DNA of 56,289 nt from the NCBI GenBank assembly GCA_946188155.1, contig CAMHUC010000017.1, forward strand, positions 1 through 56,289, written 5' to 3'. A program made the position numbers and the translations under genes. The notes under the pieces are model-generated. The model ran no database searches. It was not told the DNA's origin and worked only from the letters and a program-made list of their open reading frames with translations. Source of the stretch: an uncultured bacterium. Its GTDB lineage: Bacteria; Bacteroidota; Bacteroidia; Bacteroidales; Bacteroidaceae. Of this stretch, positions 1 through 7,914 are shown one piece after another (the first letter of the stretch is position 1; every line of letters starts with the position of its first letter).

Positions 1-53
1 TTTCCAAAGCCCTTTTCAAAATCTCACGGCACGGGGTTTACTGATGGCTTACT

Positions 54-281
54 TTGTACCTTCGGTCTCTCGATAGCGAGGCGGCATCCCTGATACGCAA
101 TGATGCAGCCATACTTCAATCATCACTTTCCGATTATCGCAAACGCATCATTCATGACATTCAGACCAGGCAACTCAACATCGAAGCCATGACCGTATTC
201 CTGAGTGTTGTCCAAGAGTCTCAAGAACTCCTCAGCGCCCTTCGCCATCTGATGAGGGGGGAGGGCAAGATTGGAGAATGA
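54..281 (+). pseudogene. 3' fragment, possibly of a Na+/phosphate cotransporter (PhoU-like tail)
   Basis: About 75 codons are open and end at TGA 279-281. The product is helical; its last part, around NIEAMTVFLSVVQESQELL and then LRHLMRG, resembles the PhoU-like cytoplasmic tail that ends Bacteroidales Na/Pi-cotransporter II proteins. That assignment is from memory of the family. The frame has a TGA at 42-44 just upstream, and the only start inside is a TTG at 54. Either a frameshift or nonsense change lies close to the window edge, or this is a decayed 3' end. The stretch from here to 444 holds another short open frame (from 271) that I do not consider a gene; nothing else is visible there. 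Confidence 0.35.
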
Positions 282-444
282 CCGTATAATATCAATCAAA
301 AAAGGCAACGACATCGCCCACTTCGGTCGAGAGTCGTTGTCTTTGCTATATGCTTTTGTTCAAAGACCTTTAGGCACTAAGCGCAATTGCATCGTGACGA
401 CGAGACGGGACTGCTCGTTACAGGAGGTATTCTTCGAGGTTGTA

Positions 445-957
445 TTATTGGATCCAGTGGAAATACACATAGAAAGCTATCTCTATGGCAATCGTTATGA
501 TTGACAGCAGGGATAGTGAGCCGACAATGTAGAACAGTTTCGTGGAAATCCATACACCTTCGTTATTCTTCACAATGTCCGTTAGTCTTTGGCTCTGTTT
601 TAGCCATAGTACTTCCTGCTGTTTGTGTTGGTCTACAAGCATCTGTTTCTCCTCTCCCAGCCATTGGGTATGGAGTCCTTGCATCTTCTGCCAGTCAGAA
701 TCGCATACTGTTACTGTCACCTGCAACTTTGTGGGTGCATCTTCCAGAACTTGGTCGATGTGCTCATTTATGGAATCGACCTTTTTGCAGCGGATTGTAT
801 GAAATGGGGCTGGGGATATATGAAATGTGCAGCGGACGGGCACAGACTGACACGGACGGGGGGCTGATGGCAGCGGACTGACACGGACTAAGTTTAATGG
901 CATCGGACTCTCACCCTGCGGCTTGAAGAACAAAGACATGATGGTGGCATTCTTCAC
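445..957 (-). CDS. Small membrane protein of unknown function with repeat-derived N-terminus
   Basis: Up to 170 aa, family not recognised. The C-terminal third has one strong membrane segment (about residues 140-165, LFYIVGSLSLLSIITIAIEI), preceded by a polar, probably coiled region rich in Gln, Lys and Glu (about residues 88-130). The protein would be anchored by its C-terminus with a short tail outside the helix. Roughly the first 60 residues are Pro/Arg/Ser-rich (for example PSAPRPCQSVPVR) and are a translation of the CACGGAC-type DNA repeat at about 838-895. The authentic N-terminus was probably shorter, or has been replaced by the repeat. No ATG follows until about residue 92, so the true start is uncertain and the gene may be broken. 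Confidence 0.45.
   Translation of the reverse strand: MKNATIMSLFFKPQGESPMPLNLVRVSPLPSAPRPCQSVPVRCTFHISPAPFHTIRCKKVDSINEHIDQVLEDAPTKLQVTVTVCDSDWQKMQGLHTQWLGEEKQMLVDQHKQQEVLWLKQSQRLTDIVKNNEGVWISTKLFYIVGSLSLLSIITIAIEIAFYVYFHWIQ
838..895. repeat. CACGGAC-type dispersed repeat, copy within the 5' part of the small membrane protein ORF
   Basis: The segment is made of GACACGGAC and CTGATGGCAGCGGAC blocks. The block from about 846 to 877 reappears nearly unchanged at 1843-1875 in the tandem array at 1839-1936. It overlaps the beginning of the leftward ORF at 445-957. Confidence 0.7.
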
Positions 958-969
958 CGTCGCAGCGAA

Positions 970-1375
970 TCACTTACCGAGTAGGGATTTTATCGATTCA
1001 ATGAACTGTATCGACTTTGGGGTATAATCATCAACCATTTCCTTATCACAGTAGACAAAATCATCATAATCTCCACTATGACGAATCTCAAAAAGACGGC
1101 TGAAGGTCTTGCCATGCTCTGTTGAGAGTAGACCTTTTGAAACAAAATTCAAGCTTAGCATCGTTTTCACTCCAGAATGGGAAGATGCCGAAATACCATT
1201 AGCAACGAGAAGGGCTGAGGCTGCATAGAAACAGGCATAGTATAATCGATTGAAAGCTGCATTATAGTGCAGATTCACCTGCCAGCAACTCTGCTTCTTT
1301 GACAGTCTCATCTGCTCTTTCAAGACGATACTGCACAAGTGCTTTCCTGCTTCCCTCATCTAATGTCTCTTTCAT
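970..1375 (-). pseudogene. HEPN-domain protein (UPF0332 type), frameshifted
   Basis: HEPN proteins of this type pair with minimal nucleotidyltransferases as toxin-antitoxin-like modules. The central part, NAAFNRLYYACFYAASALL, and the later LFEIRHSGDYDDF are the conserved helices of this family. The natural start is ATG 1373-1375, overlapping the MNT stop as ATGA. From there the frame reads MKETLDEGSRKALVQYRLER and on to LLAGES, exactly the expected N-terminus, but it then hits TAA. The remaining protein continues in another frame from HYNAAF. The break is at about 1270, where one extra or two missing bases would join GES to HYN. It is either a real frameshift mutation or a sequence error. If intact, the protein would be about 134 aa, normal for the family. 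Confidence 0.8.
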
Positions 1376-1686
1376 ATCTTCACTCCCTCATTTAGTACAT
1401 TAATGTAGAAAGGTGTCTTGAACGGACGGTTTTCCCACTGGCTGCGGAGCATAATCATAGGACTGACGACAACACCAGTTGCCAGTTCTACTTCATAGAG
1501 GGCACCTGACATCTCGTCCTCCCGTCGAAGGTCACGGTGATTGCCTTCGAGCAATATCAGCACATCGATATCGCTGTCGGCTCGGGCATCGCCACGGGCT
1601 TCTGAACCATACAGAATGGCTGTGGCCGTAGGGTCAGTCTGGTGAATCGCTTGCTGGATCTGGCTTACAACGCTTGGTCTCTTCAT
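1372..1686 (-). CDS. MNT-type minimal nucleotidyltransferase
   Basis: 104 aa. The polymerase-beta-like nucleotidyltransferase signature GSEARGDARADSDIDVLIL (about residues 27-45) is complete, with the Gly-Ser pair and the two catalytic Asp residues of the DxD. Members paired with HEPN proteins usually act as antitoxins, some by modifying the HEPN partner. The open frame continues far upstream, but I chose ATG 1684-1686 because a TATCTTTGC promoter element lies at 1707-1715 and the upstream translation is only intergenic repeat. The stop overlaps the HEPN start by four bases, so the two were one operon. Since the HEPN gene is frameshifted, this may be an orphaned partner. Confidence 0.8.
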   Translation of the reverse strand: MKRPSVVSQIQQAIHQTDPTATAILYGSEARGDARADSDIDVLILLEGNHRDLRREDEMSGALYEVELATGVVVSPMIMLRSQWENRPFKTPFYINVLNEGVKI

Positions 1687-1706
1687 CTTTATAAATCCTT
1701 TACCTT

Positions 1707-1715
1707 GCAAAGATA
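1707..1715 (-). promoter_or_regulatory. Bacteroidales -7 element of the MNT-HEPN operon
   Basis: Read on the minus strand the sequence is TATCTTTGC, matching TAnnTTTGC. It lies about 20 bases upstream of the ATG at 1686 and decides that start. Confidence 0.6.
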
Positions 1716-1838
1716 AGGAGAAAAAATGGTTTTTGCAAGAATTTCCTAAAAAAATAATGAAAAATACTTTTTTCGTAAGCCTTGCAGTTCTCTCTTTCTT
1801 GGTCAATAATATATTAATAATGTGGGCATCGGATGAAT

Positions 1839-1936
1839 ACGGACTGACACGGACGGGGGGTCTGATGGCAGCGGACGGGCACGGACTGATACGGATGGGG
1901 CACTGATGGCAGCGGATGAACACGGATGGGGGGCTG
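1839..1936. repeat. Tandem array of a 41-42-bp CACGGA repeat
   Basis: Two full units (1839-1880 and 1881-1921) and a partial one (1922-1936), each beginning ACGGACTGA/ACGGATG and containing TGATGGCAGCGGA. The same block is found at 838-895. It belongs to the kind of GGACACGGAC low-complexity repeat that gives spurious PCPSVxIR peptides. Confidence 0.75.
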
Positions 1937-1973
1937 TAACAAGCATGAGATGGGCCACAGTAGCCCCGACTTT

Positions 1974-2052
1974 TGCCTATAGGCACAAGATGTTTCCCCA
2001 ATAGGCGCAAGATATTTGCCCTGTAGGCACAAGAACTTTTGCCTGTAGGCAA
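1974..2052. repeat. 22-23-bp tandem repeat with TAGGCACAAGA core
   Basis: Three degenerate units beginning TAGGCACAAGA / TAGGCGCAAGA / TAGGCACAAGA, plus a fourth partial TAGGCAAAAG. Several units carry a small palindrome of the form TGCCTRTAGGCA. No gene is visible between 1716 and 2199; the interval is occupied by this array, the CACGGA array and the palindromes at 2069-2087 and 2111-2169. Confidence 0.7.
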
Positions 2053-2068
2053 AAGGAAGTTTAGACGG

Positions 2069-2087
2069 ACTAAAGTGTCACTTTAGT
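2069..2087. repeat. Perfect palindrome with 9-bp arms
   Basis: ACTAAAGTG, one T, then CACTTTAGT. It lies within the repeat-rich gap beyond the 3' end of the C11 protease gene. It could be an operator or a relic of a repeat; no regulated gene is obvious. Confidence 0.6.
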
Positions 2088-2110
2088 GCCTTGTCACAAG
2101 CAATTTCCAG

Positions 2111-2169
2111 AAACCCATAGGGAATATCGGGTAAACCCATAGGGAATATCGGGTATTCCCTATGGGTTT
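2111..2169. repeat. Exact 22-bp direct repeat merging into a 16-bp-arm palindrome
   Basis: 2111-2132 and 2133-2154 are identical 22-mers beginning AAACCCATAGGGAATA. The second copy pairs perfectly with TATTCCCTATGGGTTT at 2154-2169 across a TCGGG loop. The hairpin lies just past the 3' end of the leftward C11 protease gene (2200) and could serve as its terminator. Confidence 0.8.
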
Positions 2170-2199
2170 AGAGGGAAGAGTCATAGGGATGAGCGAAGG

Positions 2200-4056
2200 T
2201 TATTTCGAGGGAACATCGTTATGCTGGTTGACGGGATTTCCAGCGGGCTGTTGCTCGTTGAGGCGCAACCAGTTACCCCACCCTGTGAGCTTGTGGAAGG
2301 TGGTCTGCTCGTAGCCCTCGTAGTAGTTGCAGAGCAATGGTATCCGGTATCGGCTAAGGCTCTGGACTGCATTGGTAGAGGTGTATGCCTGGTTGCCGGT
2401 CAGACACACGCTGAGCGTGTAATGAGGCAGACGATGCTCGTTGTAGTTAACGTCGGCATACTCCACGAAGGCATCGTCGAAAGCCTTGTCCAAAGCTTGC
2501 GAGATAGCATTCATCTCTGCGTCGCCCATGTTCTGAGCCAGTTTCCGGGCGTAGTCGGCGAGATCGAAGAAAGTAGCAATCAGAGAATCAACCACGGGTA
2601 TTCCATACGCCATATAACGGTACACCTGATTGGTGGCGCGGTCGATGGCTTCGCGCTGGGTGGGATAGAGTGCTTGCAGGCGTGTGGCCAGACGCTTGGA
2701 GGCATCGATGACAGCATCCAAGCCGTCGGCCCGCAGCATCTTAAGGTCGCCGTTGCTCATTCCGCCGAGGGGACTCAAAGCGTCATACCCAGCTATACTC
2801 TCAGTCTCAATCTCCTTCTCCCAGCTGGAACGCGCCTCGGTCATCATGTGGTGGAAGGCCTCCTCCGATGTATTCGTATTCTGCAGTCCTCGTATATACT
2901 CTGCCAGTATATTACCCTTGCTGGCGAGTATATGGGCCGAGGCCACTATCAGGTCGGCGACTCCGCGCAACTCGCTGAGCGTCTCGATGTTTCCCATCAG
3001 ACAGTTGTGGAAGAAGATGGTGTTGAGGCGGTCGAGCCCCGTAGCCTTGACACCAGCCGCGAGTTCATACATGTCGAGCTGCTCGCCGCCAACCCACTCG
3101 TCACCTATCACGCCGCGAGTAGCCACGTATGACTCTATCTCGTCATACTTGCCGGGAATGTCGGCCATGGGATTCAGGCCCGAACCGTGGCCCCAGATGA
3201 CAAACACGTACTGCTAGGCAGGGCACTCCAGGCTGCTGAACTCCATAAACATACGGATGTTGGCTGGGGTGCATATCTTTGTCTGCCGTGACGTCTCTGC
3301 CGAGAAGACGCTGGCCATACCGCCGTCATTGATTTCGGTGAGGTCGGTCTGGCTGTCGAGTTCGAACCACACGATGTTGCCTTCCTCGCCATACTTGGGC
3401 AATTTGATGTTGGCATCCGTTTTCTCGGTGACTTTACCATACTTATACATGTTCACCACACGCACGTTGCTCTTGTCGGTCAACGATGGCTGCAACCGTT
3501 CCCAGAAGCCTTCCTCGATGATATAGTCCATATCGGCACCCGCGTTGCCATAGACCAAGACCGTGTAGCGGGCCGGAGCGGGAACGTCGATCAGCTCTTC
3601 TCCGCGCCACTCACTGAAGTTAACGTCCATCGCCTGATCCACCTTATGCAGCTCCACCTGCTTGTCGTTGATGGCAGCATCGAGCCGACCGTCGGACAGA
3701 AGCTTTGCCGACAGACGGTAGGGGCGGTCATTGCCGCTATATGTCAGCCGCCCGTCGTCGGCCACCTGATAGGTGATGTCGTAATGCTCACAGGCCACGG
3801 GTACTATGTCGCCCATAAGATAGTAGACCGTTGTCGTTCCAGTGCCATCGGCCCTGAACTCGGTCTCCTGCCACACCCGCCCGTAGTTCCACAGGGCAAA
3901 GGTGGTGCCGGTCACATCGCCGTACCATCGTCCTATAATGCTACCCTTGTCCGTCTGAGACGGCACTGCCGGACTGTCTTCTCTCGAGCATGCTGCAAGG
4001 CCGATTGCTATGGCCAGAAGGAGCATGCAATGTTTTAGCATTTCAATCTTTTTCAT
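2200..4056 (-). pseudogene. C11 (clostripain-like) peptidase lipoprotein interrupted by one in-frame TAG
   Basis: Read through the stop, this is a 618-codon secreted cysteine protease. It begins with a lipoprotein signal (lipobox LAAC, Cys about residue 23), then a lipocalin-like segment around GRWYGDVTG, then the C11 catalytic domain. The catalytic His is in WGHGSG (about residue 290) and the Cys in FFHNCLMGN (about residue 352). Codon 281 (3214-3216) is TAG, between ECPA and QYVFVIWGHG. Both sides are in the same frame and match the family continuously, so a single CAG or AAG to TAG change explains it. Without readthrough the product would lack the whole active site. A sequencing error is possible. 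The gene is transcribed alone from the promoter at 4090-4098. Confidence 0.85.
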
Positions 4057-4089
4057 CTTATATTCATTTTAAGAAAAAACGTTTCGAGT

Positions 4090-4098
4090 GCAAAAATA
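4090..4098 (-). promoter_or_regulatory. -7 element of the C11 protease gene
   Basis: Minus strand TATTTTTGC, matching TAnnTTTGC, about 34 bases upstream of the ATG at 4056. Confidence 0.5.
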
Positions 4099-4143
4099 CA
4101 AAAACTTTTTGAATTACGAACAGTTTGCGCAATTTGACGCAAC

Positions 4144-4404
4144 CTATCTGGCGTAATTAGAAAGCCAAGCAGGCAGCACGCGGAAATTAAAGCTATCGCT
4201 GGACTTCTCTAAGAAGGCACCCCTACTGAAATCCCAGACCCAGAAGTTATTGCCGTCGGCCGACTTGTCGCTGGTGACGAAGAAGTAGCCCGTCGTCCGA
4301 CCGCCCATAACGAATGTATTCATGTCGATGAAGCCGTAGTCGGCATAGGGCCCTCTGTCGACAGGCGTCTCGCCGGGATTGCATGAGCAGACGTCTTCAC
4401 TCAA
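4144..4404 (-). pseudogene. C-terminal remnant resembling a FISUMP-type lipoprotein domain
   Basis: 86 codons with no ATG near the beginning; the nominal start is a TTG lying inside the end of the PBP gene. The last 35 residues, with FWVWDFSRGAFLEKSSDSF followed by FRVLPAW, have the rhythm of the C-terminus of Bacteroidota FISUMP-type surface domains (WxW-F...SxSFSVRPV). The upstream frame is closed by TAG at 4414-4416. I read it as the tail of a former surface-protein gene left behind the PBP gene, possibly still transcribed with it. Homology is judged by eye only. Confidence 0.4.
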
Positions 4405-6718
4405 AGATTTCCTCTATATCGTTTTCGCCCAACACCTCTTCGACGTATGAGCAGGGGTCGTATCCCTCAGGAAGGTCGAACACGGCCTCTTCATTATATC
4501 CCAACTGCCGGTCGGCATATACCTGCTGCATGTAATAGGCATAGATAGGCAGTGCCATAGTAGCCCCCTGCCCCATGTCCATAGAGTCGAAATGAATGTT
4601 ACGGTCGTCGCCTCCCACCCAGCAGGCATTGACGAGTGTCGGCGTCAGCCCCACAAACCATGCATCGCTATTGTTATTGGTCGTACCCGTCTTGCCACCG
4701 ATTTCACCTTTTAGATTATACTTGTGGCGCAAACGCCCTGCTGTACCGCCATCGACAACGGCCTTCAACATATAGAGCATCTTGTGAGCGCTTTCCTCAC
4801 TGATCACCTCGTTCATCCGGGGCTGGAACTGAGCAATGAGATTGCCCTCGCCGTCCTCGATGCGCGTGACGAACATGTTGGCAGCGCGGATGCCATGGTT
4901 GACAAACGCCGTGTAGGCACTGGCCATCTCGCCCACGGTAATCTCGCACGGTCCAAGGCAGAGAGCCATTGAGGGATGGATCTCGGGATTATTGATACCA
5001 TACTGACGGAGCAGGTCGACGAAGGCCTGGGGATTGAGCTTGCTCATCAGATAGGCAGAGATCCAGTTGTTCGACTGCTGTAGTCCCCATTTCAGGGTCA
5101 CCATCTGCCCGTAGCGGGCCCTGCCGCTGTTGCGCGGCGTCCAGGGTTTGCCGGCCACCATATACGTCTGCTGTACGTTGGGAGCCTCGTCGCATGGCGA
5201 GAACCCGTTCTCCATGGCCAATGAGTAGAGCAACGGCTTGATGGTGGACCCCACCTGTCGGCGCCCTTCCATCACCATATCGTAAGTGAAGTGGGAGAAG
5301 TCGAGGCCTCCCACGTATGCCTTAACATGCCCATTCTGCGGGCATACGCTCACAAAGCCGGCCCTAAGGAACGACTTGTAATATTTTATCGAGTCCATAG
5401 GTGTCATCGTCGTGTCTACCTCACCGTGATAGGTAAAGATCGACATGCGCACCGGTGTGTTGAATGATTTCTGTATCTCAGCCTCTGAAGCGTTGTCTTC
5501 CTTGAGCACGCGGTAGCGCTCACACTGACGAACGGAGCGCATCAGGATCTGCTTCACCTGAGCCGGGGTGAGGTCCTTAGTGAAGGGGGCATTTGGCTTC
5601 TTCAGATTTGCCTTGTCGAAAGCAGGCTGCAAGAACTTTGCAACATGTTTCTCGACTGCCTGCTCAGCATATCGCTGCATGCGGGAGTCGATAGTGGTAT
5701 GCACGCGCAGACCGTCGGTATAGATACTCCACGGCTCGCCGTTCTTCTTCCTGTTTTTATTGCACCAACCGTACAAAGGGTCTGACTCCCAGTTCAGTGA
5801 GTCAATATGGTACTTAACCATATTCCACGAGGCATAAAGTGCTCTCTCAGGTTTCTTAGCCGTCAGGTAGCGGCGAAGGAAATCACGGAAATACGTGGCC
5901 ATGCCATCCTTATGGTCGGAGATGTGAAACTTCAGCTTGACGGGCTCAACCTTGAACTTCTCGAAATCCTCCTGAGACAGCTTTCCGGCTTTGACCATCT
6001 GCCCGAGAACCACATTCCGGCGCTCACGAGAACGTTCAGGATTACGTACCGGATTATAATATGAGGGGTTCTTACACAGTCCCACCAGTGTAGCTGCCTC
6101 ATTGACTGTCAAGTCTTTTGGGTCTTTGCTAAAATAGGTGTTCGAGGCTGTCTTGATGCCTACAGCATTATGAAGGAAATCAAAATAGTTCAGATACATC
6201 GTAATAATCTCATCCTTCGTGTAATTCCGCTCCAGCTTGACAGCTATGACCCACTCAATAGGTTTCTGAAGCACACGCTCCAGCGTGGAGTGTGCCCGCT
6301 CGGTATATAGCTGCTTGGCCAACTGCTGGGTGATGGTGGAACCGCCTCCCGCGCTTTTCTGTCCGAGCAGTCCACGCTTGATGATGGCTCGTGCCAAGGC
6401 ATAGAAGTCGATGCCCGAATGTTCATAGAATCGTACATCCTCCGTGGCCACCAGAGCATCCACCAGCGCCGGCGACAGTTTCGTATAGTCAACCATTACG
6501 CGATTCTCGCGATTGTAGTTCCATGTTCCCATCAATTTGCCATCGCACGAATACACCTGGGTGGCAAATCGGTTGATAGGGTTCTGAAGGTCTTCCAGCG
6601 GGGGCATGTAGCCAATCCATCCCTGATCGATGGCATAGAATGCCGATGCAGCCACCACCACCGTCAGAACCAATAATGTCCATAAGAAACGCACAAACCA
6701 CTTCATCATAAGGCTCAA
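4397..6718 (-). CDS. mrcA: Penicillin-binding protein 1A (bifunctional transglycosylase/transpeptidase)
   Basis: 773 aa, normal for class A PBPs. It polymerises lipid II and cross-links peptidoglycan on the outer face of the inner membrane. A single membrane anchor covers about residues 8-30. The glycosyltransferase domain follows, with EDVRFYEHSGID (catalytic Glu about 93) and the GGSTITQQLAKQLY motif. The transpeptidase domain has GSTIKP (serine about 487), QSNN, and KTGTTNN (about 676). The start MSLMMKW is preceded by a promoter at 6745-6753 that diverges from pyrB. The product ends with an acidic tail. The gene is probably transcribed alone or with the short remnant behind it. Confidence 0.93.
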   Translation of the reverse strand: MSLMMKWFVRFLWTLLVLTVVVAASAFYAIDQGWIGYMPPLEDLQNPINRFATQVYSCDGKLMGTWNYNRENRVMVDYTKLSPALVDALVATEDVRFYEHSGIDFYALARAIIKRGLLGQKSAGGGSTITQQLAKQLYTERAHSTLERVLQKPIEWVIAVKLERNYTKDEIITMYLNYFDFLHNAVGIKTASNTYFSKDPKDLTVNEAATLVGLCKNPSYYNPVRNPERSRERRNVVLGQMVKAGKLSQEDFEKFKVEPVKLKFHISDHKDGMATYFRDFLRRYLTAKKPERALYASWNMVKYHIDSLNWESDPLYGWCNKNRKKNGEPWSIYTDGLRVHTTIDSRMQRYAEQAVEKHVAKFLQPAFDKANLKKPNAPFTKDLTPAQVKQILMRSVRQCERYRVLKEDNASEAEIQKSFNTPVRMSIFTYHGEVDTTMTPMDSIKYYKSFLRAGFVSVCPQNGHVKAYVGGLDFSHFTYDMVMEGRRQVGSTIKPLLYSLAMENGFSPCDEAPNVQQTYMVAGKPWTPRNSGRARYGQMVTLKWGLQQSNNWISAYLMSKLNPQAFVDLLRQYGINNPEIHPSMALCLGPCEITVGEMASAYTAFVNHGIRAANMFVTRIEDGEGNLIAQFQPRMNEVISEESAHKMLYMLKAVVDGGTAGRLRHKYNLKGEIGGKTGTTNNNSDAWFVGLTPTLVNACWVGGDDRNIHFDSMDMGQGATMALPIYAYYMQQVYADRQLGYNEEAVFDLPEGYDPCSYVEEVLGENDIEEIFE

Positions 6719-6744
6719 AAATCAAATCTTTTATAAATCTGACT

Positions 6745-6753
6745 GCAAAATTA
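6745..6753 (-). promoter_or_regulatory. -7 element of the PBP1A gene, divergent from pyrB
   Basis: Minus strand TAATTTTGC, in the extended form TCGTAATTTTGCA. It is the mirror image of the pyrB element at 6797-6805; the two -7 elements are separated by 43 bases, so the upstream parts of the promoters overlap. Confidence 0.7.
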
Positions 6754-6796
6754 CGATTTTCTTTCAAAATATCGCACGGAAATCGGATTTTCTTCG

Positions 6797-6805
6797 TAAT
6801 TTTGC
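6797..6805 (+). promoter_or_regulatory. -7 element of pyrB
   Basis: TAATTTTGC in the context TCGTAATTTTGCA, 22 bases before the pyrB ATG. It forms a 13-bp perfect inverted repeat (6744-6756 with 6794-6806) with the divergent PBP promoter. Confidence 0.7.
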
Positions 6806-6827
6806 ACGAACAAAACGAAAATAGCAG

Positions 6828-7775
6828 ATGGAAAAGCATGATTTTGTCACGATTGCCGACCTCACGAAGGAGAAAATCCTTTATATGATTGAGATGGCAG
6901 AAGAGTTCGAGAAACATCCCAACCGCGAGCTGCTGAAGGGAAAGGTAGTCGCCACACTGTTCTTTGAACCATCGACACGAACCCGCCTGAGTTTCGAAAC
7001 AGCGGCCAACCGCCTCGGTGCCCGCGTGATTGGCTTCGCCGACCCCAAGATTACCAGCGGCACCAAGGGCGAGACGCTGAAGGACACCATCCTGATGGTA
7101 TCCAACTATGCCGACGTCATCGTGATGCGCCATTATATCGAGGGGGCTGCCGTCTATGCCTCCGAGGTGGCACCCATCCCCATCGTCAATGCCGGCGACG
7201 GAGCTCACCAGCATCCCTCGCAGTGCATGCTCGACCTCTATTCAATCTACAAGACCCAAGGTACGCTTGAGAACCTTAATATATATATGGTGGGCGACCT
7301 GAAGTACGGACGTACGGTACACTCGCTGCTAATGGCCATGCGCCACTTCAACCCCACGTACCACTTTGTGGCCCCCAAGGAGCTGGCCATGCCGAAAGAA
7401 TACAAGCTATATTGCGACGAGCACGGCATCAAGTATCAGGAGCACACGGCCTTCAACGAGAAGATCATCGCCGATGCCGACATCCTCTATATGACGCGCG
7501 TACAGAAAGAGCGATTCTCCGACCTGATGGAATATGAGCGAGTGAAGAACGTCTACATTCTGAACAACGACATGCTTCGCCTGGCAAAGCCAAACATGAA
7601 GATTCTGCATCCACTGCCACGCGTGAACGAGATAGCCTACGAGGTGGACGACAATCCGCATGCATACTATATCCAGCAGGCCGGCAACGGACTCTTCGCC
7701 CGGGAAGCCATCTTCTGCGACGTACTCGGTATCAGCCTTGAAGAAGTCAGAAACGACAAAACCATTATCAGGTGA
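6828..7775 (+). CDS. pyrB: Aspartate carbamoyltransferase, catalytic subunit
   Basis: 315 aa, usual length. It condenses carbamoyl phosphate with aspartate in the first committed step of pyrimidine synthesis. The carbamoyl-phosphate loop [14 protein letters not shown] (about residues 44-57) is complete. [12 protein letters not shown] and HPLPRVNEI are the other family signatures. pyrI follows after a 138-bp spacer made of tandem repeats, so catalytic and regulatory chains are co-transcribed as in other class B enzymes. Confidence 0.97.
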   Translation: MEKHDFVTIADLTKEKILYMIEMAEEFEKHPNRELLKGKVVATLFFEPSTRTRLSFETAANRLGARVIGFADPKITSGTKGETLKDTILMVSNYADVIVMRHYIEGAAVYASEVAPIPIVNAGDGAHQHPSQCMLDLYSIYKTQGTLENLNIYMVGDLKYGRTVHSLLMAMRHFNPTYHFVAPKELAMPKEYKLYCDEHGIKYQEHTAFNEKIIADADILYMTRVQKERFSDLMEYERVKNVYILNNDMLRLAKPNMKILHPLPRVNEIAYEVDDNPHAYYIQQAGNGLFAREAIFCDVLGISLEEVRNDKTIIR

Positions 7776-7782
7776 TTTCTTC

Positions 7783-7914
7783 GACAACGAATTTAACGAA
7801 TTAGTTATTCTACAACAAATTTAACGAATCTAACGAATTAGTTATTCTACAACAAATTTAACGAATCTAACGAATTAGTTATTCGGCAACGAATTTAACG
7901 AATCTAACGAATTA
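7783..7914 (+). repeat. 37-bp tandem repeat filling the pyrB-pyrI spacer
   Basis: Units 7804-7840 and 7841-7877 are identical, and 7878-7914 differs slightly; a partial copy precedes them at 7783-7803. Each unit contains a nonamer ladder AACGAATTT, AACGAATCT, AACGAATTA. The last base of the third unit is the A of the pyrI start codon. Confidence 0.9.

Noticed and set aside
271..504. Rightward 77-codon frame overlapping the leftward membrane protein gene
   Set aside because: TTG start, no recognisable domain, and its end is antisense to a better-supported frame.
1687..2052. N-terminal extension of the MNT gene
   Set aside because: Translation of spacer repeats; a promoter element at 1707-1715 lies inside it.
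2221..3132. Long rightward frame opposite the C11 protease
   Set aside because: Antisense shadow of the protease gene; no start context or domain.
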